From Paracoccus aeridis (GTDB taxonomy: Bacteria; Pseudomonadota; Alphaproteobacteria; Rhodobacterales; Rhodobacteraceae): a stretch of DNA of 64,000 bases. The stretch is from assembly GCF_004923205.2 (NCBI RefSeq), contig NZ_SELD02000006.1, forward strand, positions 62,001-126,000, in the 5' to 3' direction. The notes below the pieces were generated by a model, which saw only the letters and a list, made by a program, of their open reading frames with translations, searched no databases and was not told the DNA's origin. Shown here one piece after another: positions 29,834-40,547 of this stretch; positions within the stretch are counted from its first letter, which is position 1; each line of letters begins with the position of its first letter. The position numbers were made by a program, and so were the translations under genes.

Positions 29834-31411
29834 TTACGACTTCTGGAACATGGCGAGCATCCGGCGCGTGACCAGGAAGCCCCCGAAGATGTTGACGGCG
29901 GTCATCAGCACCGCCAGCGCCGCCAGCAGCATGACCCAGGGCGAGCCCGAGCCGATCTGCATCAGCGCGCCCACGATCACGATGGACGAGATCGCGTTGG
30001 TGATCGCCATCAGCGGCGTGTGGAGCGAGTGGGCGACGTTCCAGATCACGGTAAAACCGATGAAGCACGCCAGCACGAAGACGATGAAGTGCGACAGGAA
30101 CGACGCCGGCGCGACCAGCCCGATCAGCAACATCACCGCCGCGCCCGCGGCCAGCATGCCGACCTGCGACCGGGTCTGCTGGCGGAAGGCCGCGATCTCG
30201 GTCGCGCGGCGTTCCTCGGGCGTGAGCTCGCGGGCGCGCTCGCGCGGCTTGGCGGCGGCGATCGCCTGGACCTTGGGCGGCGGCGGCGGATAGGTGATGT
30301 CGCCGCCGTGGGTCACCGTCGCGCCGCGGATCACGTCGTCGTCCATGTTGTGGACGATCTCGCCGTTCTTGCCCGGCGTCAGGTCCGCGATCATGTGGCG
30401 GACGTTGTTGCCGTAAAGCTCGGACGACTGAGCGGCCATGCGCGACGGGAAGTCGGTGTAGCCGATGACGATCACGCCGTTGTCGGACACGATCCGCTGG
30501 TCCGGGACCGTCAGGTCGCAGTTGCCGCCGCGTTCGGCGGCAAGGTCCACCACCACGCTGCCGGGCTTCATCATCGCGACCATGTCGGCGGTCCACAGCT
30601 TCGGTGCCGGCCGGCCGGGGATCAGCGCCGTGGTGATGACGATGTCCATGTCGGGCGCGAGCTCGCGGAACTTCTCGAGCTGCTTGGCCGCGAACTCGGG
30701 GCTCGAAGGCTTGGCGTAGCCGCCCGTGGCCGATCCGTCCTGCGCGTCCTGGAAGTCGAGATAGACGAACTCGGCCCCCATCGACTCGATCTGCTCGGCG
30801 ACCTCGGGACGCACGTCGAAGGCATGGACCTGCGCGCCGAGGCTGGTCGCCGCGCCGATGGCGGCAAGCCCCGCGACGCCCGCGCCCACGACCAGCACCT
30901 TGGCCGGCGGCACCTTGCCCGCGGCGGTCACCTGGCCCGTGAAGAAGCGACCGAAGTTGTTCGCGGCCTCGATCACCGCGCGATAGCCCGCGATGTTGGC
31001 CATGGACGACAGCGCGTCCATCTTCTGCGCGCGGCTGATCCGCGGCACCATGTCCATCGCCAGCACGTTCACGCCGCGGTCGCGGGCGCGGTCCAGCAGG
31101 TCGGTGTTCTGGCCGGGATAGAAGAACGAGATCAGCGTCTGCCCTGCCTGCAGGCGGTCAAGCTCGGCCGCGGCGGGCGGGCGCACCTTCACGACGATGT
31201 CCGCGGCGGCGATCAGCGCCTGGGCATCGGGCAGCACCGTGACGCCCGCGCGTTCGTATTGCGCATCCGAGAAGCCGGCCCCAAGCCCCGCCTGCGACTG
31301 CACGAGCACCTCGTGGCCGAGTTTCTGCAGGTGAGCGGCCGATGACGGCGTGACGGCGACCCGCGCCTCGCCCTCGGTCGTTTCCTTCAAAGCGCCAATC
31401 TTCACCGGCAT
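29834..31411 (-). CDS. pntA: NAD(P) transhydrogenase subunit alpha
   Basis: 525 residues. The dI NAD(H)-binding domain (about 1-370) starts with [19 protein letters not shown] and has [22 protein letters not shown] and the RQD-loop-type region. C-terminal transmembrane helices (about 420-515, LFLIG-type and [23 protein letters not shown]) show that this is the fused E. coli-like subunit, not the split PntAA/PntAB found in some alphaproteobacteria. It is the first gene of the pntAB pair; a promoter should lie in 31412-31500, where GCAATATTGTTGC forms a partial palindrome. Confidence 0.97.
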   Translation of the reverse strand: MPVKIGALKETTEGEARVAVTPSSAAHLQKLGHEVLVQSQAGLGAGFSDAQYERAGVTVLPDAQALIAAADIVVKVRPPAAAELDRLQAGQTLISFFYPGQNTDLLDRARDRGVNVLAMDMVPRISRAQKMDALSSMANIAGYRAVIEAANNFGRFFTGQVTAAGKVPPAKVLVVGAGVAGLAAIGAATSLGAQVHAFDVRPEVAEQIESMGAEFVYLDFQDAQDGSATGGYAKPSSPEFAAKQLEKFRELAPDMDIVITTALIPGRPAPKLWTADMVAMMKPGSVVVDLAAERGGNCDLTVPDQRIVSDNGVIVIGYTDFPSRMAAQSSELYGNNVRHMIADLTPGKNGEIVHNMDDDVIRGATVTHGGDITYPPPPPKVQAIAAAKPRERARELTPEERRATEIAAFRQQTRSQVGMLAAGAAVMLLIGLVAPASFLSHFIVFVLACFIGFTVIWNVAHSLHTPLMAITNAISSIVIVGALMQIGSGSPWVMLLAALAVLMTAVNIFGGFLVTRRMLAMFQKS

Positions 31412-31534
31412 TCTCCCATCCGCGACGTCGTTCGCTGTCTAGTCCGCGCAATATTGTTGCACAAGCAGCAGCCCTGCAAGCGACCTCGACAAGGGACGTG
31501 ACCCGACTTCGACGGGATCAGGCGCAGACGCATG

Positions 31535-31564
31535 AAAAAACCGCAGCGCGGTGGCGCTGCGGTT
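31535..31564 (-). terminator. Rho-independent terminator of the Thr-rich protein gene
   Basis: AACCGCAGCGC at 31539-31549 pairs with 31554-31564 around a 4-base loop. On the minus strand the stem is followed by six T residues. It lies about 40 bases beyond the stop of the gene ending at 31605. Confidence 0.88.
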
Positions 31565-31604
31565 CCTGTTTCCGTTGCTGCCCGGACGGGCAGCGGTCAC
31601 GCCA

Positions 31605-32105
31605 TCAGTTCGTGGCGGGGGCGACCGGAACGGTCGTGGTCGTGGTGTCCGTGCCGGTGGCCGGCGCGGTGCCGGTGGCAGGCGTCGTGCCCGCGGCCGG
31701 GGCCGTGTCGGTCGCGGCCGGGGTGTCGGTCGCGGTGGTGGTGGTGTCGGTCGCGGCCGGGGTGTCGGTCGTGGTGGTGGTGCCGGTCGCCGCGGGGGTG
31801 TCGACGACTGCGGGCGCGGTCGTCGTCGCCGTGTCGGTCGTCGTGGTATCGGTGGTGGTCGTGGTGGACGTGGTGGCCGGCTCAGTCACGACGACTTCGT
31901 CATTGCCCATGAACGTGGACAGCAGCCACCAGGCAAGCGCCAGTGCCAGCAGGATGCCGATGATCAGCGGCAGCGGCGAAGCTTTCTTCTCGACCGGCTC
32001 GACGTAGGTTTCGGTCACGACGGTGTTGCGGCCGCTCGGATCAACCGGGCGGTGCGGGTCGGTGGCATCTGTGCGACGCGGATCGTTCGGATCATAGTTG
32101 GCCAT
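31605..32105 (-). CDS. Single-pass membrane protein with Thr/Ala/Pro-rich tail
   Basis: 166 residues. A hydrophilic N-terminus (MANYDPNDPRRTDATDPHRP) and a single transmembrane helix (PLPLIIGILLALALAWWLLSTF, split about residues 45-66) are followed by about 95 residues made almost only of Thr, Ala, Asp, Pro and Val. This tail has repeated TDTPAATDTTTT-like units and should be extended and disordered in the periplasm. At DNA level it consists of imperfect GTGTCGGTCG repeats, so length variation is likely. No known domain was recognised. A strong terminator follows, and an EcfG-like promoter candidate lies upstream, suggesting a stress-induced envelope protein (inferred). Confidence 0.82.
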   Translation of the reverse strand: MANYDPNDPRRTDATDPHRPVDPSGRNTVVTETYVEPVEKKASPLPLIIGILLALALAWWLLSTFMGNDEVVVTEPATTSTTTTTDTTTTDTATTTAPAVVDTPAATGTTTTTDTPAATDTTTTATDTPAATDTAPAAGTTPATGTAPATGTDTTTTTVPVAPATN

Positions 32106-32210
32106 GACAGCTCTCCTCGAAAAGTATTTGCGATGTGCCTAAGGTTCACTTGCAGGCGCGAGGCAGGGATCAAGCCAGGCACCGGCTTGCGACCCGGCTA
32201 TCCTGCGCTT

Positions 32211-32235
32211 AACACTTCCTCTGACCACAAGTTCC
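32211..32235 (-). promoter_or_regulatory. Candidate EcfG-type (general stress) promoter
   Basis: On the minus strand GGAAC (32231-32235) and TGTT (32211-32214) are separated by 16 bases. The alphaproteobacterial EcfG/SigT consensus is GGAAC-N16/17-CGTT, so there is one mismatch. It reads toward the Thr-rich membrane protein gene starting at 32105. Confidence 0.45.
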
Positions 32236-32267
32236 GCGTGTGAAACATTTTTTCCGGTATTGATGCA

Positions 32268-34838
32268 ATGGCAAGAACCCGCCTACTGGCCGACTACCGG
32301 CCCTTCCCCTTCGCCCTGACCGAGACGCGGCTCCGCTTCGATCTGGCTCCCACGGCGACCCGGGTGAGGGCCGAGCTGGACTTCGCGCCCGCCGTGCCGG
32401 GGGCCGACCTGGTGCTGGACGGCGCGGGCCTTCGCACCCTTTCGCTCAGGATCGACGGGGTGGAACCGGACCCGGCGGCGATCACGATGGGCGACGAGAC
32501 GCTGACGATCTCGGCGGGCGCCCTGCCCGGCGGCAGCTTCACCCTGTCGACCGAGGTCGAGATCGACCCTGAGCGGAATACCGCTCTCGAAGGCCTGTAC
32601 CTGTCCGGCGGCATCTTCTGCACCCAGTGCGAGGCCGAGGGGTTCCGCCACATCACCTGGTACCCCGACCGTCCCGACGTGATGGCACCGTTCCGCGTCC
32701 AGATCCGCTCGGACCTGCCGGTCCTGCTGTCGAACGGCAACCCCGTCGCCGCCGAGCCGGGCCTCGCCGAATGGCACGACCCTTGGCCGAAGCCCGCCTA
32801 CCTGTTCGCGCTGGTCGCGGGCGAGCTCGAGGCACTGTCCGACCGCTTCACCACCATGACCGGCCGCGACGTCGCGCTGAACGTCTGGGTCCGCCCCGGC
32901 GACCTGCCGCGCGCAGGCTTCGCGATGGAGGCGTTGAAGAAGTCGATGCTGTGGGACGAGCGGGTCTATGGCCGCGAATACGATCTGGACGTGTTCAACA
33001 TCGTCGCGGTGGACGACTTCAACATGGGCGCGATGGAGAACAAGGGGCTGAACATCTTCAACTCCAAGCTGGTCCTCGCCTCGCCCGACACGGCGACCGA
33101 CACCGACTACGAGCGGATCGAGGCGGTGATCGCGCATGAGTATTTCCACAACTGGACCGGCAACCGGATCACGTGCCGAGACTGGTTCCAGCTGTGCCTG
33201 AAGGAAGGTCTCACCGTCTTCCGCGACCAGCAGTTCACGTCCGACATGCGCTCGGCCGCGGTCAAGCGGATCGAGGACGTTGTAACGCTTCGCGCGCGGC
33301 AGTTCCGCGAGGATGCGGGGCCGCTCGCACATCCGCCGCGCCCCGACCACTACGAGGAAATCAACAACTTCTACACCGCGACTGTCTATGAAAAAGGCGC
33401 CGAGGTGATCGGGATGCTGAAGCGCCTCGTGGGCGACGGCAACTACCGCGCGGCGCTGGATCTCTATTTCGACCGCCACGACGGGCAGGCTTGCACGATC
33501 GAGGACTGGCTGAAGGTGTTCGAGGACGCGACCGGGCGCGACCTGACGCAGTTCGCCCGCTGGTACACCGACGCGGGCACGCCCGAGGTGACGCTGGTTG
33601 AGGCGTGGGACGAAGACGAGGCCGGCGGCACGCTGACGCTGAGCCTGTCGCAGACGACGAAGCCGACGCCGGGCCAGCCCGACAAGCCGCCCCGCGTGAT
33701 CCCGGTCGCCGTGGGCCTCATCGGCCGGAACGGCGGCGAACAGCGCCCGACCGAGCTGCTGGAGCTGACCGGCCCGACGCAGGGCTGGCGGTTCGAGGGG
33801 CTGGGCAGCCGTCCCGTGGTCTCGGCGCTGCGCGGGTTCTCGGCCCCCGTCGTGCTGCGGCACGACCTGGACGAGGCCGGGCGCGCCACGCTTCTGGCCC
33901 ACGACACCGATCCCTTCGCCCGCTGGGAAGCGGGGCGCGGCCTCGCCATCGACGCGCTGATCGCGCGCGTTGGCGGCGACACGGATGCGGGCGCCGCCTA
34001 CGTGCGCGCGATCGGCAGCTTCCTCGACGGCGCCGCCGCAGACCCCGCCTTCGCCGCGCTGGTCCTGCGCCTGCCGCCCGAGGACGAGATCGCGACGCTC
34101 CTCCACGACCGCGGCATCGTGCCCGATCCCGACGCGATCCACGCCGCGCGCGAAAGTCTCGCCCGCGACCTGGCCCGCGCGCACGAGGGGACGCTGGCGG
34201 CGCTTTTCGACGCGATGGAGGTGCCCGGCCCCTACTCGCCCGACGCAGAGCCTTCGGGGCGGCGCGCGCTCCGGCTCGAGGCGCTGTCGCTGCTGACCCG
34301 GCTCGACGGCGGCGCGCGCGCCCGTGCGCTGTGGGACGGCGCCCGCAACATGACCGAGCGCATGGGCGCCCTCGCCTCGCTCGTCAGGGTCGGACAGGCG
34401 GACGATGCGTTGCGGGGGATGGAAACGGAGTTCGGCGCGAACCGTCTCGTCATGGACAAGTTCTTCGCGGTCCAGCCGATGGCGGCCGCGCCCGGGCGCG
34501 CGGTGGAGATCGCGAGGACCCTCGCCGGGCGGCCCGATTTCGACTGGCGCAACCCCAACCGCTTCCGCGCGCTGATCGGCGGCCTGTCGGCCAACCACGC
34601 CGCCTTCCACGCGGCGGACGGGTCGGGCTACGACTTCGTCGCCGACTGGCTGACGCGGCTCGACCCGGTCAACCCGCAGACCACCGCCCGCATGGCGTCC
34701 GCGTTCGAAACGTGGACCCGCTATGACGCGGGTCGGCGGAAACACGCCCGCGCGGCGCTGGAACGGATCGCGTCCCTGCCGCGGCTGTCCCGCAACACCG
34801 CGGAAATGCTCACCCGTCTCCTTGCGGCGGGTGGCTGA
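32268..34838 (+). CDS. pepN: Aminopeptidase N (M1 metallopeptidase)
   Basis: 856 residues. The exopeptidase motif GAMEN is at residues 254-258. The zinc site HEYFH (H290, H294) is followed by the third ligand Glu in QLCLKEGLTVFRDQ about 19 residues later. The catalytic Tyr region FYTATVYEKGAEVIGML is intact. The length matches bacterial PepN with its long C-terminal helical domain. It is cytosolic and removes N-terminal residues from peptides during protein turnover. The start has little ribosome-site support (ATG at 32268) but fits the family N-terminus. Confidence 0.96.
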   Translation: MARTRLLADYRPFPFALTETRLRFDLAPTATRVRAELDFAPAVPGADLVLDGAGLRTLSLRIDGVEPDPAAITMGDETLTISAGALPGGSFTLSTEVEIDPERNTALEGLYLSGGIFCTQCEAEGFRHITWYPDRPDVMAPFRVQIRSDLPVLLSNGNPVAAEPGLAEWHDPWPKPAYLFALVAGELEALSDRFTTMTGRDVALNVWVRPGDLPRAGFAMEALKKSMLWDERVYGREYDLDVFNIVAVDDFNMGAMENKGLNIFNSKLVLASPDTATDTDYERIEAVIAHEYFHNWTGNRITCRDWFQLCLKEGLTVFRDQQFTSDMRSAAVKRIEDVVTLRARQFREDAGPLAHPPRPDHYEEINNFYTATVYEKGAEVIGMLKRLVGDGNYRAALDLYFDRHDGQACTIEDWLKVFEDATGRDLTQFARWYTDAGTPEVTLVEAWDEDEAGGTLTLSLSQTTKPTPGQPDKPPRVIPVAVGLIGRNGGEQRPTELLELTGPTQGWRFEGLGSRPVVSALRGFSAPVVLRHDLDEAGRATLLAHDTDPFARWEAGRGLAIDALIARVGGDTDAGAAYVRAIGSFLDGAAADPAFAALVLRLPPEDEIATLLHDRGIVPDPDAIHAARESLARDLARAHEGTLAALFDAMEVPGPYSPDAEPSGRRALRLEALSLLTRLDGGARARALWDGARNMTERMGALASLVRVGQADDALRGMETEFGANRLVMDKFFAVQPMAAAPGRAVEIARTLAGRPDFDWRNPNRFRALIGGLSANHAAFHAADGSGYDFVADWLTRLDPVNPQTTARMASAFETWTRYDAGRRKHARAALERIASLPRLSRNTAEMLTRLLAAGG

Positions 34839-34882
34839 GGTCGCTTGCAGGCGCGCGTGGGGGCGGCGATAATCGACGGACG

Positions 34883-35845
34883 ATGATGAACCGACCGCCA
34901 CACGAACGTCTCTCGCCGTTCGGCCAGCCCGCCCGGCTGACCGCGAGGGACGAGATGGAGCAGCGCATCGATCCCCTGATCGAGGAGCGCGCGCCGTGGC
35001 TGTTTTCGGGCAAGCCGCATCACCGGCTGGCCAAGGCCGCGATGATGCGGCTGCTGCGCTACCCGCGCACGATGGAGCTTGCGACCGAGTTCCGCGATCT
35101 TCCCACCGAGGAGATCATGCGCCGCATCTCGGCCCTGATCGTGCGCGACCTGCGGATCGACGGGCTCGAGAACATCCCCGCGACCGGGCCTGCGCTGATC
35201 GTGTCGAATCATCCGACCGGGATCGCGGACGGGATCGTCCTGCACGCGGTCGTCTCGGCCGTGCGCGACGACCTGTTCATCTATGCCAACCACGACATGG
35301 TCCGCGTGCTGCCCCAGACCGAGGAGCTGATCGCCCCGGTCGAATGGCGGGTGGAAAAGCGCAGCCACGCCAAGACCAAGGCGACGATGGACTACACCCG
35401 CTCCGCCCTGGGCCAGGGCCGGATCGGGCTGATCTTCCCGTCGGGGCGGCTGGCCAAGCGCCACGGGCTTACCCTGCACGAGCGGCCCTGGATGGCGAGC
35501 GCGGTGATGATCGCGCGCAAGTTCGACGCCCCCGTGATCCCGCTGCGGATCCGGGCGCGCAACTCGGCGCTGTTCTACCTGCTGGATGCAGTCCACCCGA
35601 CGCTGCGCGACGTGACGCTGTTCAACGAGGTGCTGAACAAGGCGGGGCACACCTACAAGATCACGGTGGGCAAGCCGATCGACGCGGGCAGCCTGCCGAA
35701 ATCGTCCGAGGACGGGATCGCGCAGCTGCGCCGCGCCGTGCTGGACCTGCCCCCGCCCGGACCCGGCGCCGCGCACATGTCGCACCTGCGCGAGGCGCGC
35801 CAGCGCCGCCGCGCCCACCTTCGCAGGATCCCCGAGAAAAGCTGA
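34883..35845 (+). CDS. PlsC-like lysophospholipid/glycerolipid acyltransferase
   Basis: 320 residues. The acyltransferase core has motif I SNHPTGIADGI, with His and Asp spaced as HX5D rather than the canonical HX4D. A motif III-like LIFPSGRLAKRHG and a motif IV-like DAPVIPLRIRARNS follow. The HX5D spacing is also seen in hemolysin-type acyltransferases. No strong transmembrane helix is seen; the long basic N- and C-terminal parts suggest peripheral membrane binding. It would transfer acyl chains to a lysolipid or ornithine-lipid-type acceptor. It follows pepN by 44 bases on the same strand. Confidence 0.82.
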   Translation: MMNRPPHERLSPFGQPARLTARDEMEQRIDPLIEERAPWLFSGKPHHRLAKAAMMRLLRYPRTMELATEFRDLPTEEIMRRISALIVRDLRIDGLENIPATGPALIVSNHPTGIADGIVLHAVVSAVRDDLFIYANHDMVRVLPQTEELIAPVEWRVEKRSHAKTKATMDYTRSALGQGRIGLIFPSGRLAKRHGLTLHERPWMASAVMIARKFDAPVIPLRIRARNSALFYLLDAVHPTLRDVTLFNEVLNKAGHTYKITVGKPIDAGSLPKSSEDGIAQLRRAVLDLPPPGPGAAHMSHLREARQRRRAHLRRIPEKS

Positions 35846-35907
35846 AGGCCGCGCCGCGACCTGCGACGCCGCCGGTCAGGCCCGGTTGCCGGTCAGTCCG
35901 GTCGCGG

Positions 35908-36726
35908 TCAATCCCGGTCGTAGCTGAACCAGGAGCCAAGCGCGATCAGCCCGCCGCCCACGATGTTCCCCAACGTCGACCACAGCAGGTTGAGCAGGAA
36001 CCCCCCGATCCCCAGCGAGGGATCGGCCGTCGCGGCAGGGTCGGTCCACAGCACCGCAAGACCCGCCGGGATCAGGGACATGTTCGCGACCGAATGCTCG
36101 AACCCCGCCGCGACGAATGTCGCGATGGGTGGCACCAGCGCGAGGATCCTGCCCTGCACGCTGCGCGCGGCAAACGTCATCCAGACGGCGAGGCACACGA
36201 GCATGTTGGCGAGGATGCCCGACGTGAACGTTGCCCACGCGCCCTTCGCCGTCTTGTCGCCGGCAACCTCCAGCGCCGCGCCGGCAAGAAGCCCGTCTCC
36301 CGCCTCGTGCCCGCCGGCGGCGAAGAACAGCGCCACCACGAAGATCGAGCCGGCGAGGTTGCCGAGCCACGCCAGCGCCCACGCGCCCAGGATGTCCGAC
36401 AGGGCGCTTTCGCCGCTGTAGCGGCGCACCAGCATCAGCGTGTTGCCGGTGAACAGTTCCGCCCCGGCCACCACCACCAGCACGAGGCCGAGCGAGAAGG
36501 CCAGGCCCGAGGCGAACTGCAGGACCCCGAACGGCACCGCGGCGTCGGGAACCGCCTTCACGACCAGGAACGCGATCGAGCCGAAGCCGATGAAGATTCC
36601 CGCGAGAAACCCAAGGGTGAGGATCTTCGCCGGACCGAGCTCCAGCTTCTCGCCATAGGTCTCGCGCGCCTTGGCGGGCAGGTCCGAGGGCGCATGGTCA
36701 TCGACCTTGATCTGTTCGTCGCTCAT
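35908..36726 (-). CDS. Formate/nitrite transporter family channel
   Basis: 272 residues. Six transmembrane helices are visible. Family signatures include GFLAGIFIGFGSIAFLVV near the N-terminus, AGAELFTGNTLML and FSLGLVLVVVAGAELFTG, and GFEHSVANMSLIPAG with the conserved His of the pore. FNT channels pass formate, nitrite or hydrosulfide across the inner membrane. No formate dehydrogenase or nitrite reductase gene is adjacent, so the substrate is open. PurU in this window makes formate but lies 25 kb away. Confidence 0.93.
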   Translation of the reverse strand: MSDEQIKVDDHAPSDLPAKARETYGEKLELGPAKILTLGFLAGIFIGFGSIAFLVVKAVPDAAVPFGVLQFASGLAFSLGLVLVVVAGAELFTGNTLMLVRRYSGESALSDILGAWALAWLGNLAGSIFVVALFFAAGGHEAGDGLLAGAALEVAGDKTAKGAWATFTSGILANMLVCLAVWMTFAARSVQGRILALVPPIATFVAAGFEHSVANMSLIPAGLAVLWTDPAATADPSLGIGGFLLNLLWSTLGNIVGGGLIALGSWFSYDRD

Positions 36727-36806
36727 CCGCGCCCCTTTCCCGCTTCCCGCATCGGAACGGCTGCTGGCGGCGTCGGTTCCCCTTGCTGTCGTGCCGTGAT
36801 GCCCGT

Positions 36807-39031
<2,225 letters not shown>

Positions 39032-39152
39032 TCAAGCAAGGGACATGGGTAATACGCGGGGTTGCCGGGCGCAACCGTGTCGATCATGGGCCGCGCAGCT
39101 GCGCGGATCCCGTCCCGCCCCGCGTTAGCTTTTGATTGTGCGCAGAAAAACC

Positions 39153-39177
39153 GGAACTGGCGGCGACCGGGGACGTT
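39153..39177 (+). promoter_or_regulatory. Candidate EcfG-type (general stress) promoter
   Basis: GGAAC at 39153-39157 and CGTT at 39174-39177 with 16 bases between match the alphaproteobacterial EcfG consensus exactly. It lies 49 bases upstream of the small membrane peptide gene. Confidence 0.6.
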
Positions 39178-39225
39178 GGACGCCTGAAGGCCGCCACCAC
39201 CGTCGGCCCAGCAAAGGGGACTCTC

Positions 39226-39300
39226 ATGAATTCGATCATCTATCTCGTCGGCCTGGTCGTGGTCGTCCTGTTCATCCTGTCGCTCCTGGGCCTGCGCTGA
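39226..39300 (+). CDS. 24-residue membrane peptide, coupled to the next gene
   Basis: A complete 24-codon frame preceded by a strong ribosome site AAAGGGGA (39212-39219). It encodes MNSIIYL followed by a hydrophobic run VGLVVVVLFILSLLG ending LR, a single transmembrane helix with almost no soluble part. Its TGA overlaps the ATG of the following gene (TGATG at 39298-39302), so translation of the downstream membrane protein is probably coupled to it. It may be a leader peptide or a subunit that associates with the larger protein; the function is unknown. Confidence 0.78.
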   Translation: MNSIIYLVGLVVVVLFILSLLGLR

Positions 39301-40442
39301 TGCAACGCAACTCCACCTCGGGCAGCAGCCTTCCAGGCTCGGCGGGCGCGCCGCAACCGGGCGACAGCGACCGCGGCTATGTCGACTGGGGCGCCATCCT
39401 TGCGGGTGCGGCGATCGCCGCCGGCACCTCGATCGTGCTGACCACCTTCGCGGCGGCGCTGGGGCTGGGGGCGATCTCGCCCGACCCGGACGGGAACATG
39501 ATCAGCGGCTGGGGACTGGCGCTCACGGCGCTGTTCACGGCCATCTCGATGGTCGCCATCTACATGCTCGGCGGGTACATCGCGGGGCGGCTGCGCAAGC
39601 GCGTGGATGCGTCCAGCCGTGACGAGGTCACGGCGCGGGACGGGATCCACGGGCTGGTGGTCTGGGCGCTCGGCATGATCCTGACGGGCTGGATCGCGGC
39701 CAGCGCCATCGGCACCGGCGCGCAGGCGGTGGGTTCCGCGGCGGGCACCGCCGTGAACGCGGCAGGCTCGGCCATCGGCGGCATCGCGCAGGGCGCGGGC
39801 CAGCTGGCCGGCGGCGTGGTTTCGGGTGCGGGCCAGCTTGCGGGCGGGGCGGTGTCCGGCCTGGGCCAGGCCGCCGGCGGCGCCGCGGCGGGCGCGGCCG
39901 CGGACGGCACGCTGGCCGACGCGCTGCCCGAGGGGCTGGCGTCGAACCCGCTCGACTACCTGACCGACGGGCTGCTGCGGCAGGATGCGCCCGGCGCGGG
40001 CTATTCCGAAGCGGCACTTCGCCGCGAGGTGAGCGGCATCCTCATGTCGCTGATCCGCACCGGCGAGATCAGCGAGCGGGACCGGCAGTACCTCGTCCAG
40101 GCCGCGGCGGCCCGCACCGGGCTGTCCGAGGCCGAGGTGAACGCCCGCGTGGACGCGGCCGTCACCCAGGCCCAGGAAATCCGGGCCGAGGCCGAGCGCA
40201 CGCTCGAGAACGCGCGCCAGCAGGCCGAGACGCTGCGCCAGGAAGCCGAGACCACCGCGCAGCAGGCGGCCCAGGCCGCGATCGACGCCGCCGAAAAGGC
40301 GCGCCAGGCCGCGATCCTGTCGGCCTTCCTGCTGGCCGCCTCGTCGCTGATCGCCGGTGCCGCCGCCTATATCGGCGCGGTCCGGGGCGGTCGCCACCGC
40401 GACGAAAGCAAGCTGTGGGGCGGGCTGCGCTACCACCGCTGA
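39300..40442 (+). CDS. Multi-pass membrane protein with Gly/Ala repeats and coiled coil
   Basis: 380 residues from the ATG overlapping the peptide stop. The N-terminal part has YVDWGAILAGAAIAAGTSIV and three or so membrane helices, resembling the PhnA-like/YrzE-type membrane proteins of alphaproteobacteria. A Gly/Ala-rich segment repeats AGQLAGG units (residues about 145-205). A helical soluble region follows, with ARTGLSEAEVNARVDAAVTQ and a heptad-like AEAERTLENARQQAETLRQE coiled coil, then a final membrane helix near residue 345. The function is unknown; the upstream stress-type promoter suggests an envelope stress role. Confidence 0.82.
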   Translation: MQRNSTSGSSLPGSAGAPQPGDSDRGYVDWGAILAGAAIAAGTSIVLTTFAAALGLGAISPDPDGNMISGWGLALTALFTAISMVAIYMLGGYIAGRLRKRVDASSRDEVTARDGIHGLVVWALGMILTGWIAASAIGTGAQAVGSAAGTAVNAAGSAIGGIAQGAGQLAGGVVSGAGQLAGGAVSGLGQAAGGAAAGAAADGTLADALPEGLASNPLDYLTDGLLRQDAPGAGYSEAALRREVSGILMSLIRTGEISERDRQYLVQAAAARTGLSEAEVNARVDAAVTQAQEIRAEAERTLENARQQAETLRQEAETTAQQAAQAAIDAAEKARQAAILSAFLLAASSLIAGAAAYIGAVRGGRHRDESKLWGGLRYHR

Positions 40443-40459
40443 GACGGTCATTGAAACAG

Positions 40460-40490
40460 ACGGCCCGCCAGCGACGGCGGGCCGTTTTCT
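40460..40490 (+). terminator. Rho-independent terminator
   Basis: ACGGCCCGCC (40460-40469) pairs with GGCGGGCCGT (40476-40485) around a 6-base loop, followed by TTTTCTTG. It ends the two-gene transcript that starts at 39226. Confidence 0.9.
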
Positions 40491-40547
40491 TGTCTGCGCC
40501 TTCTGCCGGCCCTTACAAACCGGACGGGCCAGACCCAGATAAGGCAG

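Noticed and set aside
31640..31890. Tandem repeats suggesting a satellite or CRISPR-like array
   Set aside because: The repeats are in frame with a complete gene and encode a Thr/Ala-rich tail; there are no spacers.
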